64,000 bases of DNA, taken from assembly GCF_901709675.1 (NCBI RefSeq), contig NC_051101.1, forward strand, positions 5,784,501 to 5,848,500, given 5' to 3'. This document shows positions 11,755 through 24,492 of this stretch, in pieces (position 1 is the stretch's first letter; every line of letters begins with the position of its first letter). The notes under the pieces were generated by a model, which was given only the letters and a program-made list of their open reading frames with translations, did no database searches and was not told the DNA's origin. The position numbers were made by a program, and so were the translations under genes. This DNA is from Syngnathus acus (Eukaryota; Chordata; Actinopteri; Syngnathiformes; Syngnathidae).

Positions 11755-14700
11755 TGATGGTAGGAAGTAAAAAGCGTAAATGACATATATTTGGATTACA
11801 ATGTCCGTGCTTTGCCGTTGGAATCGGGTTATTTAAATGCACGTGTAACTGTCATGTTAACGAGTCATTCGGAATGTTTCCGAGATCAAACTTTTGACCT
11901 TAACTCAAAGATTGACTGCATGTAAATGTAGTAAATGACCAGCTTGCCAGGCTAAGGATGAACAACAATAGATTTTCTTTTTTCCAGTAATTTTTTGGGT
12001 ATGTGTGTGAGGGGGGCTTGATTGTCAGCGTACAAAGATCAAACATACAAGGGGCTGCAGAAAGACCAAACCCAGATAATAATCTGTCCAACATAAAATA
12101 TCAGCAACAGCCCATACACTCTGAAACAAGCACCCAAGTGTTATATTCAAAAGGAATGTTTCAAGAGACTGTTGTTGTCGTGATGAAAAAAGAAGAAAAG
12201 AGAGGAAGAAATAGCACGATTGCAAAAGAGCAGCTCAGTAGGGGGTACAGTGTGTGAATATGGGCGCGTATGTGTGTGTTTCACAAGGTTACAACGAGGG
12301 AGCAGCGCTGCTTTGTATTGCGGCAGAATAAAGATGCATGAAAGCAGCTAGTGCGCGAGCGTCCGCCACAGATCCAGCCCTGGGGAATGTGAACACACAT
12401 TCTACACACATTTGTAACCTTATACAGACCCAACACCAGAGTTGGTTCTCGACACATAGTGAGGAAACTGAAGTCTCCTATGCAAGCATTTATATGCACA
12501 GTATGCACAGTAAATCAGAACAAACCACGACACAGTCGTCATCAACTGACGGCCCACGAGCTGAATTCGGCCCGCCAAATCGTCCAAACAGCAACAACAG
12601 AGATGACACACATATGTAAAGATGTGAAACACACAAACATTTACGACTGAACGACAAAGAAAAACCACATCCAGGATGGGTAAAAGGATTGTCGCTAATG
12701 TCTAACTTAGTAAGTGCGATGCCATCACGCATAATATTATACAGTGTACCTCAATCAAGTAAAACTTATAAAAGTCACTTGACCATTTCTTTCTTTTGAG
12801 TAGCATGGCACTGCACTTTGGCCATGACCTTAACATGACTTATTCTCTACTGAAAGAAATTAAGGAATGAGCCTTATAGTCCAACATTTTGGGGGCAATA
12901 TTTATTACTCTTGAGAAATTATACAATATGTTGTCCATCCATTTATCCACACATCCATCCATCCACATCTGTCTGTCTGTCTGCCTGTCTGACCGACTGA
13001 TTTGATTTATTGAAGTGACGCCACTCTATGTGAGGAAATAATGTTCTAGAGGTACTGCTGCTCGCGGTAAATATCAAAATTGTGCTGAGGGTAAAACTTG
13101 TTGTAACACTGTTGTGAGTCTGTGTTTTGGCAAGGCTGATCAAACTCAGATTCTCTTGTGTCTTCCTCTCCAGTCACACATGAAAACCTGTCTGTCCGGC
13201 CTGTCAGAGAAACATCCCTCACTATGTGGACAAGATCAGAAAAAGAAAGTGGAGAATTCCCCAAAAAGCTTGGTAAATAGGCTTCTCTCTACAAGGACCA
13301 CAGCAGGTTATTTAAGGTGATGGTCTGGTCACTATTAGTCTCTTCAAACTGCCTATCAGTCATCTCCTTTGGGACCCTACAACCACACAGAGCCATCACA
13401 TGGCCGTATGTGTGTGCACATGTTTTTATTTCCATGTCTTGAACTCTTGACAACAGAAACGAGGTCTGTGGTCTCTGGACAATGGTGAAACGCCTCCTGT
13501 GCTTCCACACTCCCTCCATTTTATCATATCATTAGCATTGTATTATCATATCATTATTTTTGGGACACACTAGTCTGTCACGATTGGGTGGTTTGGGGTT
13601 TTAGGCGTGCTGGTGTCGAGGCAGAACTTGATGGACCCATGCACAGGGAAGCAGGAGAGGCAAGGCAGAAGAGCCTGAATAATCTAAAAAAAAAAACTGT
13701 GTTTATTTACTATAAGACAAAACAAAGGTATTGAGGTAACACAATTGACTAAATAGACAATGAAGCTCAACATGACACAGCATAGGACATGGGATATTGA
13801 TTGAATAAATAAAAAAGAGAGACTGGATCCTCCGTTACCTCCATCTATGATTGATTCTTGATGCAGATCAATTTGCTATGCTATTAAATACACAAGCTCG
13901 CAAAATGAATAAAATAAACACATGTATGTAATGACTTCAAAACTGTTTCATTAAAGTGACTTGAGAATGTCATACTTGTTAAGGCAAAAGTCATTCAATA
14001 TTGGTGGGGGAAAAATATGGCTTATGGCATTTATTGCGGTATGGCCCCTTCTGACCCCCACCCCAAGCCCATCACCCCTACTTCTGCTAACCCATGTGTT
14101 TCTAATGTTAAATATTCAGAGAAGATTGAAGGAATTGCGATACTTTATATCTGATTTCTTGTGGCAAGGCCATTGAAATATTTTAAAACCCTGACTAGTG
14201 AAGTAACGATCTGAAGCCCATTCTGTAATTATACTTACCTTATAGTTCTCTTAGTGATTAGCACAGGAATTTATTGCTGTGGCTTCTAACCTCTGATTAT
14301 GTTTACATTTTGTCTTTGTTGACTTCTGACACATTTTCTACATTCGCACAAATGTCAATTTTCAATCAACAGAGTACAAATGTATTTTTTCTTTAGGCTT
14401 GTATTGATTTGGGGGTTGTTCCACAAGGTCTGTTAATAGCAATTCCCAATTGGTATTTTTAATGGATGTGGCTCTTGTCCAGATGCAAGGATACGCATAA
14501 CAATTGTAGTCCAGTTCTCAAAGCAGGACCTGAGGTTGATGCTTAGTGCTCTTCTTTTTCAATTATTATTACGAACCACACAACTCAGTGAATGATCTTA
14601 TTGACTTACAGTATAAGGGACCGTGCAATCAGCTGATTTGAAATATAATAAATGAATAAAAACGATTCAAAATACAACTAGCCATTCTGCTTAATGTAAT

Positions 14701-15390
14701 TGTTGTAATTAGTGGGATTCACAGCCCCATCATTTGTGGCAAAGTTTCTCATGGGGCACAAGCTTGCGGCTGACCTTAACTGAACTGAAAACGGAACAAA
14801 TCAGTTCATTAAATGATTCAACTCTGCGTTCACGCATAAGATTCACTCATTCAATAGAATAATTCACAATTCTACTACAGGTTGTCCAGGGTCACAACAC
14901 TTCCCCCTCCACCCCGGCATGGTAACGTGCCTCCCTGCCCAGTATTAGAGGACTGCTGCATACTGACACCAATTTTGTCTCTTACTCCGCTTAACCACAA
15001 GCATAAAATAGTAAACTATTGAATAGAGAGTTCATTGCGTCAAAGAATAGTCTCATGCTGTTTGTGACACAGTTTCATTAGAGAGATAGTTCCAGTCTTT
15101 TCCATACTTAAAGTGTTTTTGTGCCCACTCGACATCCTTCCACATTTATGTTTATCACTTAAAAATTGCAGTCCAAAATACCTGATGCTCTGCACTGCAA
15201 CAGCCAGACCCCTAACAGGGAAACAGGATATGTGTACAGATACCCAAATGTAATCAAATGGAAATTCTTGATTTGCTGATTAGGGGTGGGGGGAATCAAA
15301 TGTGAATGCACTTGATTATCTTGAATCTTTTTATTTTTTTCCCATTAATCAAAATTACTTAATTTCTCTTCATCTCCATCGTTTACTTAC

Positions 15391-15475
15391 CTGCCCGGCT
15401 GACAACCAGGGTGTGCCCTACCTCTTACCCAAAGTATTCTGGGATAGGCTTAATGAGCGAGCGACCGACTGACTT
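15391..15475 (+). mobile_element. Degenerate SINE 3' fragment
   Basis: CTGGGATAGGCT and GACAACCAGGGTGTGCCC correspond to the 3' body of copies A and B, but they are heavily mutated and the ATGG tail is lost. It is an old member of the same family. Confidence 0.5.
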
Positions 15476-15831
15476 TTTCCAGTAAACTTTGCAGCAAAGT
15501 GGCAGTAGAGCCAATAGTCATTTAAATATTTGATAACAACGCTGACTGAGAATTTTATTTCCACTGTTCACTGTTAAGTGCAACTTGCATTGTCGCAGCG
15601 ACCAAATCAAGCAGTGGTAGACCTGTGATTTGATTGTGTGTGTGTGTTGTCTGTGTGTGTGCGTGCATGTACCTGCGTGCCTGTGTGTGTGTATTCTGTA
15701 AAAAGACCTCTAGTTGCTCTGGAGGAGCAGCCAGGACACACGGATCAATACACATGATAGGAAGCTAATCGCTCTATGCCAAACCAAGGCCTGACGGCTA
15801 CTAATAGCACAAACCCACAGGGGATTGTGTC

Positions 15832-15835
15832 CGTG

Positions 15836-15867
<32 letters not shown>

Positions 15868-15886
15868 TGCGTGTGTGTGTGTGTGT
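15832..15886. repeat. (GT)n/(GTGC)n compound microsatellite
   Basis: GT dinucleotides flank about seven GTGC tetranucleotides in the centre. Confidence 0.93.
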
Positions 15887-18543
15887 CTTAATGGCAGACA
15901 GAGACTGCTTAGGGAGTGTCCCTCAAGGTTAGACTCAGCGGGTGAGGGGCAATTGACCACACTGTCTATGACACTGACCCCTCCACTGTCAGCACATTCA
16001 TCATCCAGCTGTGACATATAGACAGCATGGGTGCACCCACACACAAAATACAACGCCGACCCCCCCTCCTCTGCCACACACACTCAAACACGCAACACAT
16101 ATTCACACATACACAAACGTGCAAAACAATATTTTATTTGATCTAACCTTTATTTAACCAGGAAGGCCCTATTGAGTTATTATGACTGTTCTCACAGCGA
16201 GTTCTGCCATGGGGCAGATAATTACAAACATGAGAAAAAACAAACCTGCACACAAACAATTATACTGCAATTTACACATTCCACACAAACGCAAGTAAGA
16301 CATTCTACAAAAATAAACAGGCAGTGGCATATCTTTCTAACAGGGTTTCAAAATATTTTCAAAAGTTTTGTTTTGTTGTTTTGAAACAATGAAGAAGAAT
16401 GCATCCATCACTGAACTCCACCTCACTCACCTTTTCTTTGCTGAAAAAGGAAAGCACTTTTTTATTGTAAAGAAAAAAACTTGGGTCTAATTTTTTTTCA
16501 ATTTGAACCACAAATACAATTCACTGAAATATATTTATTGTTGTGTGAACAATGAAATGCATTATGTTGGAGAAAAGTGGAAGAATTTTAAATCTATATT
16601 TGGTGTGTAAGCCAGTTCCATGTTATTTCACTCTCCTGATTTATTAAAATTATGTAAGACTATTATTATCATCTTTGACAACTAGCAGGAGAAACAACTT
16701 CATTGATTATACAACACATTGTCCAGGTTGGTCGGCTAAGCACGAGCATGAACAGCCAGGCTGAGCCAATGCATGAATAATGGCAGATTACCTTTGTGTT
16801 GGATATTTGGGAAGGGGGTCACCAGGCAAAGTCAGAGAAGAACAAGAATAGGCTTTCGGTGATAAACGTGGTACGATAAAACCTTTTCACTGTAATGAAG
16901 AAGCAAAGAGAAAAAAAAAACATGTGACTGAACGGCAGAGTTTCAACTGACAGTTCCACAATGTGACTATCGAGAAAAAGTAAGACTAAATAGACGGACA
17001 GGTGTGTGAGTAAATTTTCCGACAACACTCGATGTGTGTGTATCCCTGTGTGTGTCGCTTCTCTGGAGAGGGTATGAGTGATTGAGCAAGGTCAGGAGGA
17101 AACAAAGAGAAATGTTTGCATGTGTGCATTGCATGCCCATGTCTCTCCATGAATGAGTGACTACGGAGTCTTGAAGGCAGCTGCAGCAGCGTGATAGGAG
17201 CCAAGTTGCAGAGATATCTGCGCTGACATTTTGGGCTTCGCTACCCACCCACTGCCTCCTGGGAAAGCGGTGGCAATGGCAGTGTCAGTGGCCACACGCC
17301 TACACCTTTTTTTCCTGCACCTCAACTGTCAATCACAACGCTGTCCTTTCTCATGGTCCTTTTGGCTTAGACCATAACTGCCATTTTGACATGTAGGAGA
17401 GAATGCACCTCATGATTCACCCTACCACTGCTGATCAATATCTGGACCCCAAATCACCTCCACCATCATTTGTTAGTTCATCCACAGCTGCCACACAGGG
17501 GGGGGAAAAAGAGAGCGAGTTTGTGCATGTGTGAGTGTACAAAGAAGATGTAGAGCGAATGATAACCAAGATAGAAAAAATAGAGAAATGAGAGTTCTTC
17601 AGCAGAGAGCAGTGAGGAGAGAGAAAATGCATGAAGTGAAAGAGAGGAGAACGATAACGCTGAGATACACTCTGGCCCCTCCTCTCGCCTTCTTTCAGGG
17701 CACCTCTTGGCCTCCCCTTCCCTCCCCTTCTCTCTGCCCACCCCTTGGCCCTCTGGTGTTGCTCACTCCATTGTGTCAGCCTTCAGAAGTGCTCAGTTTG
17801 AGTGGCAGGCCGTCACAGATCAGTTCCCTGCTAAAGCGGCCCGGCAGGCCGGGGTGACGGGCCAGGAAAGGATCTAAGTGGGGTTTATCAGCGCTTCTTA
17901 ACGCCTCTCCAGCTCTCTGACACAAAAGAGAGGGGGTATTAAACATCTAAAGCAAACCAAAAAGCGTGAAAGCTCCTTATAGGGCCGCGGGATTGGGGAT
18001 GTGACTGGAGTCTTTAGAGAAATAGCAAAATGAGAGAAGAAAAGGGGGTGGGGAAAAAGCACACAAATACTGCAGTAAGGAAACATTGAAGGGGAAAAAA
18101 ATATGTTATTTGAGCCCTGTGTAGACATGAGAGTACATAGATGGGAAAGAGACACAAGAATGTTAAAGCGAGTGGATCTGAAAAGCTCCCTGGCTCACCA
18201 CCTGATTTCATGCAACATTGAAATGTCGCACTAACTCAACATAACAAATACAACAAAGTAAATAGATCGGAGGAATGTTTTTCTTTCACTTAAATGGCTA
18301 TGAACGTCAGGTAGTTCATGTCATGGTTCCATCACTGCACCCTTGGCTGACTGAGTGCAGTTTGCCAATAAGTTTAAATTACTATTCGATTTTAAATTGG
18401 AAAACTGACCGATCACTTTATTTGTGACATCTGCAGAATTTGTGTGGATGTTTGCAGTTTTATATTATTGCAGTGCATCATGTTCCTAAACATTTGATGT
18501 AGTAGGTATAAGAATGGAAGTGAACATCCATCGATTGATCCGA

Positions 18544-18612
<69 letters not shown>
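18544..18612. repeat. (TATC)n microsatellite
   Basis: About 17 uninterrupted TATC units. Nothing flanking the array marks it as part of a transposon. Confidence 0.96.
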
Positions 18613-21600
18613 GATGAAATGCGATTTGCGAATCTTTGGTCATTGAGAGCTAAGGGCAAGGGAGGTGCTCAGAACAGGCAGAAATGGCAAGGCTGTAATT
18701 AAAGCCTGCTGCGCCGGTGCACATAATTTTTGGCGAGTTTTCTATCTCACGAGACATTGAGGCAAGTACCTTACATGTTTGATCTTTTTTGCCTTGTGAG
18801 GTTAAAAAAAGGGGAAAAAACTTCATGTGTTTTGTGTTGTGTCCCCTGCCACTGTTGGAGCGTGTGGCATTGTGGGTAATTGAATAAGAAGTGTCTGCGT
18901 TGATAGACTTGATAGTACTGTATGTTTGTGGCCATTTAGTGGACTCGCTTTCACAGATATTTGCGCGCAAAACCAAATTGCACGCAAAATCTTTCATAAA
19001 TCAGGCTTGTCTTTGTTATTATGTATATAAATTTCAGTTTATTTGCTTTGCTATTCATTCAGTAGGCCTACTGAGTACGGTGTATGTATTGCGGTCTCGT
19101 CTGTGAGTTATAATAGGGGGCCTATATGTTTTTATTGAGCTGTTTTCCACCATCTTGCTAATTATGTCATTAGCAGTGTGATTATTACGACAGCACGTTG
19201 TTGCCTTGCTGACTGCAGGCTAGATCAATCGAGATTACACGGTGGCAAAACCTCTGCCTCCTCTGAGAAATCACGGTGGACCTCGATTATGTGTTTGCTG
19301 CATATGAGCTGTGCAAAGCTTTGTCAGAGCTTTTTCATATTTTCTTAGGTTGACAGTGAGAAACAATTCAAAAAGGACTTTAACGCTTGACCTTTAAATA
19401 ACTTAACCTGAGTTTGCTGACAGGTTGGACAACGTCAGGGTGGGCATTTTTTAAATTTTTTTTTTACGAATGTTAGCAATAAAAGTTTGATATGAATGTA
19501 AATGTTTGAAACCGTTAATAAAAACATTTACTTAATTTCTACAGTGATTCGACGACATACAGCATACACTATACATCACAGAGCTCAGAATTTGTCTGAC
19601 TGCACCTCGATCAAATTGACCAAAATAGCATTACAGTTCCTGTGCCTATAGACGTGGGGCCAGTGGTGTCATTTAGTCGATGCTCAGCTTCCAGATTGTC
19701 ACGTATGACGAGCTCATGTCACCACAAACGCCGACCATGGTGCAGAGATTAACCGTATTCCCAAAGAAGCAACTTGCGATGAGCAAAAGAGGAAAGGCAG
19801 TAAAGAAATTTTCTACCGGAAAGGACATTGATCTAAAACTGTTTTGTGCTTTTTCGAATCATTTGTTGTTCTGCATCCCTGAAAATGTCACTCTTCTGAT
19901 TTAATGCATTTTGCATGCATGTTTGTGTGCTTGCACAGAGGTATGTGTGTGCTGAGGAGAGGCCAGCGCTATGGTTGACCCTGGACAAAGGACAAGGCCA
20001 AAGCTTTGACCCTTTCCTCCCAATTTTCCTCTCACCCTGTGCTGTCATGGGATGTCTCAGAGGGTGACGGTTTCCAAGGTAACATAAGCCCTGCAAGTGG
20101 CTGTATTGTGCACTGCCAGAAGTAGAAGTAACTGAGTGGAAGATGGCAATAGGAGACAAAAGTCATTCACAGGAGGAGTAAATAACTTTCAGCTATTTGT
20201 CACATGACTCCATTTTTTTTCGTGTCTTGTTAATCAACACTAGACACTGATTAAAACAACAGCTGTCCAAATGAATTGTCATTTGCATATACATGCTGTG
20301 TAAAATCAGTACTAAAGTGATGGTGTGAGTTTATCTAAAGGTGGCCATGCAAATGTATCACAGTCATGTCTAAGTAACTAATGACACTGATTTGCTGGAG
20401 ATACAAATCTACTTCCCGCTGTGTTACAGACAATCCCAATCAGGTCATTAAAAAAACACCTTTGGCTTGATTCTGTCTCCAGACTCCAACATGTGAGGGG
20501 AATCATATAATATGGCACTGGTTGTTTATTAGTACAGTTGAAATACACATGCTTGCAGCAGTTGTCAGTCATTTCTCTGTCAGGGCGCCCCCTGCTGTCT
20601 CTTATTAAAAATTGCTATGCAATTGAGGTACCCTTGTCCCCATACGAAAAACTTTCCAACACTCAGTACTAACAGACCCAACAAGCTTCTTGTCAGTGTT
20701 GGCATTTGCAGTACTATGTTTAAAATCTGATCACTCACTTCCCGATACGATAAAATATGTCACATAGCAACAGACCAACCAATGCGGTAAGATGGAGTGG
20801 GAAAGCCGTTTTTAACAAGATCAAGACATTTGTAGAAATGTGGTTAATCATATTCACGCGTTTAACCATTTGCTCAACATAATTCCAGTGCATCCAGTTT
20901 TGTGTACCAAAATCACAAAGCACACAGGTTATTTAACCTCATCCTGGGCCTTTCATTTCCAAGCTTTATAAACTCAATCGTATTGACCGCCTGGGAGAGT
21001 TAGAGCTAACTAAGTGAAATCTACTCGGCTGCAATTGTGTGTAAGGTGCACGTTTTGTGTGTGTCTGTGCCTTACTGATTCTATCTTCCTTCACTTTCAT
21101 TCGCTCTATTCTTTGTCCCTGAGGTGCATCAGTGCTGGGACTGCCGAGTAAATTGTCCCAAATTGAGTTCCTTTTTGCTGGCAGATACAGGCCACATCAC
21201 GACCATTTAGAGAGAGACATATGGGGGGGAGGGGGGTTGGGGGGGGACGAAGAGAAAAAACTCAAAGAACACATCACTTGCTGAATTTTCACACTAATTT
21301 CTCTCTTTACCTTTCACTTCTGCCTCGGCTCTCTGTCTCTCCTTTGTAAATTTCCCTACTGCGTCTCAGTCTTCAAGGAGCACATTATTCTTCCACTGTA
21401 CTTCTCCTGTTTTATGTGATTCTCTTGGTGTCTCCCTGTGTCTTTGTCTGCTATGAATAAATGGTTCCTTTGCTTGGCTTGACATTTCCCCTTGTTGATT
21501 CTTAACTGTGGCGTGTCTACCCCATTTATACATTTTCCCCCTCGATACTAGTTCATTTCTGCCAAACTATAAAGTAGTAATTCTGTTTCTAGTCAATGTC

Positions 21601-22324
21601 TATTGTCTTTCTTACCCGGGTTCCTATCCTAACTGTTTTACCGCTGGCATCCTGCCATGTATGGATCCAATGTGACAAAATACTCATGAGCACAGACCTC
21701 CTGTGAGCTGAAGCCTCGCTCCAACAATAATCACAAAGTAAGTTTTTTAATGCTGGCAGTCCAGCTGAGCCGAGTTGAGCACATCCGCCAGCCCTGATGC
21801 TGACACACTCCATTAAACTCTGCAGGGAGCCTGCAGGCTGACTGGGTCCACGGGTGACGCACAGGAAGAAGATGGGGATAAAATACAAGTACAGCATGTT
21901 CCTGGGATGGGGGTGTACTGGGGTGAAGAGAGGAATGGCGATAGAGCACTAATTAGAGCGATACAAGTAGGAGTGGTTTTGATTTTAGTGGTTTTGGAGT
22001 TCAACTATGAAAGTTGATGCACATGCCGCTGTGCCTGACTTTAATCATAACCCTCAGTCAGTCTTCACTCACAAAAAATAAAAAACTGACAGAAAAACAA
22101 CTGGGTGTTGATTTGTACACAGTTGAAAGCTTGACTAAACAGTAAATCCTGCATAATAATAAGAATGTTGAAACTGTAAGAAAAAAAAGGTGGATATAAG
22201 TGATGACTGATTGTAATGGACTCTGGACAGGCATATTTACAGAAAATTTAATGTGCAACCATTAAAGCCTCATACTTTACTGGAAATGATGAGACGTGAA
22301 ACAAACACTTTTTAAATTCAATTT

Positions 22325-22632
22325 GGTTCGATTCCACCTCCGGCCCTCCCTGTGCGGAGTTTGCATGTTCTCCCCGGGCCCGCTTGGGTTTTCTCCGGGC
22401 ACTCCGGTTTCCTCCCACATCCCAAAAACATGCTTGGTAGGCCGATTGAAGACTCCAAATTGTCCCTAGGTGTGAGTGTGAGTGAAAATGGTTGTTTGTC
22501 TCTGTGTGCCCTGCGATTGGCTGGCAACCGGTTCAGGGTGTCCCCCGCCTACTGCCCGATGACGGCTGGGATAGGCTCCAGCACGCCCGCGACCCCCGTG
22601 GGGACTAAGCGGTTCAGAAAATGGATGGATGG
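22325..22632 (+). mobile_element. SINE copy B, truncated at the B box
   Basis: Homology to copy A begins exactly at GGTTCGATTCC (22325-22335) and continues through the body to AAATGGATGGATGG. The upstream A-box half is absent, as expected for incomplete reverse transcription. The body is very similar to copy A, so both are relatively young. Confidence 0.75.
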
Positions 22633-22749
22633 TTGCCAGTAGATGTTCTTCATATAAAACACAATACTTAAGCCAAATTGATTTAAGAGGGTGTGGAAAA
22701 CTCTCCCAGCTACCTTGAACTGTAACAGCTATCATGCTTGGTTACATGT

Positions 22750-22838
22750 TGTTGACTTGTTGAATTGACGCCTCAGAAATGCCAAAGTGCTGTACCCCGT
22801 TCACGCTGAGAGCTAAACAGGATAATATTAGGTGAAAT
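22750..22838 (-). repeat. Segment shared with 33513-33605 (inverted)
   Basis: Read on the minus strand, this contains TATCCTGTTTAGC, then CAGCACTTTGGCATTTCT, then GCGTCAATTCAACAAG. The same order occurs on the plus strand at 33513-33605. In both places it lies directly downstream of an L2-like 3' end. It may be an unrecognised 3' part of the LINE, a transduced flank or a separate repeat. Confidence 0.75.
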
Positions 22839-23060
22839 TGTACAATACTAAATTATTTATATAGCGCATTTTACAACATCTGCAACTATAACAATAGACA
22901 TAGACATATAAGAATGATAAATTGAAACATAAATTCATAAACAGTCGCAATACAGTAAGTCAGTCAAAAGCCAAGGGGAAAAAATGGGTCTTCAAATAAG
23001 TTTTAAAAATGGACAAACCCAGAATTGGGCTTATATGCTCCCTCTTACAAGCTCCAGTTA
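22839..23060 (-). mobile_element. L2-like LINE, 3' terminal fragment
   Basis: On the minus strand a frame ends in the LINE C-terminal motif LKTHFFPLAFD followed by a stop (about 22970-23020). An untranslated tail with the fish L2-type end AATGCGCTATATAAATAA comes next. Only the last part of the reverse-transcriptase ORF is present. It is related to the plus-strand copy at 32.4-33.5 kb but not identical, so the two are separate insertions or old duplicates. Confidence 0.65.
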
Positions 23061-24170
23061 TGAGGCGAGAGGCATCATTTTGGACTAACTGGAGATACTT
23101 TTTTAAAGTGCTGTTGAAATCATTCAATCAATATGACAATTAGGTAACATTCCCAAACAAATACACATATCCTTATGCCTTGGCCGAGAAGGATCACAGC
23201 AAAACAATATGAGACCAATCAAGGTACCACCGGTATGGCTCTCTCCCTACTAATGAAGGCACTTTCAAAAGGTAATCTAATTCACTGGCTGCAATTAAGG
23301 CTGGGAGTGCCTTGTCACTATCAATTATCTGCTCCTTCACTCATGTTCTCCAACGTGGACGCCGAGCCTGCTTGACACAGCAAACTGTTGGAGAAAATCA
23401 TCCACATCAGTCAACCTCTGTGTTCAAAGAGAATCACATTGGCTTTATGATGTGATTATTGCAAAATTCATACTTGCTACATTACAAGGGGAAAACATAC
23501 ATTTCAGAATGTATGGAAACAACAACGGCAGGATACTAACTGCTGCTGACCTGATTTGAAATGATGACAAAAAAAAGGGCTAAGCCACTTATTGTGTTTT
23601 GTCAGCAAACTCTGAAGGAGCCTGATAATGGTCCTGTTGATTTGAACAAGGGAGAGAAAACAAGCAGGACAGTGAAAGTTGGTGTATAATAATCAAGCTG
23701 CAGGCGGACAGATCTAGCACTTGGCAGATGTGTGTGGTGGACGTCTTGGCATTTTATTCATAGGTAGGACAGCAGAGTGGGACAATCCCTCTGAATCATT
23801 CATTGAATAGATTATAATCATCCTCATCTTAAAAAATATTTTAAAGGAACCTTGGGAGGGAGCATCCACAGCGCCCATGACCACCTAGAACAAAAATAGT
23901 GCCCTAAGTCTCTTGACTGGCCCGAGAAAGTGTTAAGAGCCTCCTGGAAAAAATGGACAAAGTGGGTAAGGAAAGCAAGTCTGGGCTTCTTAGCTGTACC
24001 TGCTGCCCTGCAATCCAACCCTGGATGTTATTATCACCTGTTTTACCTTTGGAAATTACATTTTGGAAGACTGAAATCACTTTTCTTCCATTCTAATTTT
24101 TACATGACAGAATTAATTAATTGTACATAACTTTACATGTGAATTAAATGGCTCCAGGGACAGTTTACAC

Positions 24171-24492
24171 CACAGGTGTCAAACTCAAGGCCCGGGGTCC
24201 AGATACGGCCCGCCGCATCATTTTATGTGGCCGGCGAAGACAAATTGTGCATCAAATTGGTGTCATTACTAGAATTGCAAATTGTCTTCCCTTTTAATAT
24301 CTTTTTTTTAAATATTTGACCAGTTTTTACTTGTCTGATTTGAAAACGAGTTAATTGTCAGTTTGTTTTGTAGCTTTTACTCTATATAATATGAGGTGCT
24401 CATACATTTATTTGGGTTGACAGTTGTAATGGCCCTCCGAAAGAAGCTATGACTACAATGCGGCCCGTGAAAAAAACGAGTTTGACACCCCT
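24171..24492 (+). mobile_element. hAT-like MITE (TCAAACTC type), copy 1
   Basis: The ends are CACAGGTGTCAAACTC and GAGTTTGACACCCCTG, which form a 16-bp imperfect inverted repeat. Inside are typical GGCCCG/CGGCCC blocks and the motif CTCCGAAAGAAGCTATGACT. An inverted relative lies at 53589-53908. I could not see a convincing 8-bp target duplication here. The hAT assignment rests on the terminal-repeat form and on the target duplication of the other copy. Confidence 0.8.

Larger units (their letters stand above)
11755..22324. other. Gene-poor flank, central part
   Basis: No coding exon is supported over about 10.5 kb. Frames of up to 115 codons are uninterrupted by chance only. Other contents include a GTGC/GT array, a degenerate SINE tail, a second TATC array and a G-rich tract at 21223-21246. 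About 13575-13720 resembles the edge of an old interspersed repeat, and about 16130-16210 begins with a motif (CTTTATTTAACCAGG) I associate with fish repeats. The stretch around 19140-19330 has a paired homeodomain-like palindrome (see findings). Confidence 0.5.

Noticed and set aside
11370-11786. Open frames with Trp-Met-Asp-Gly or Ser-Ile-His-Pro repeats
   Set aside because: They are translations of the ATGG microsatellite at a SINE tail, open on both strands because the repeat has no stop codon.
12548-12585. GGCCCGCC-containing stretch resembling a hAT MITE interior
   Set aside because: It is too short, without terminal repeats or duplications, to call an element.
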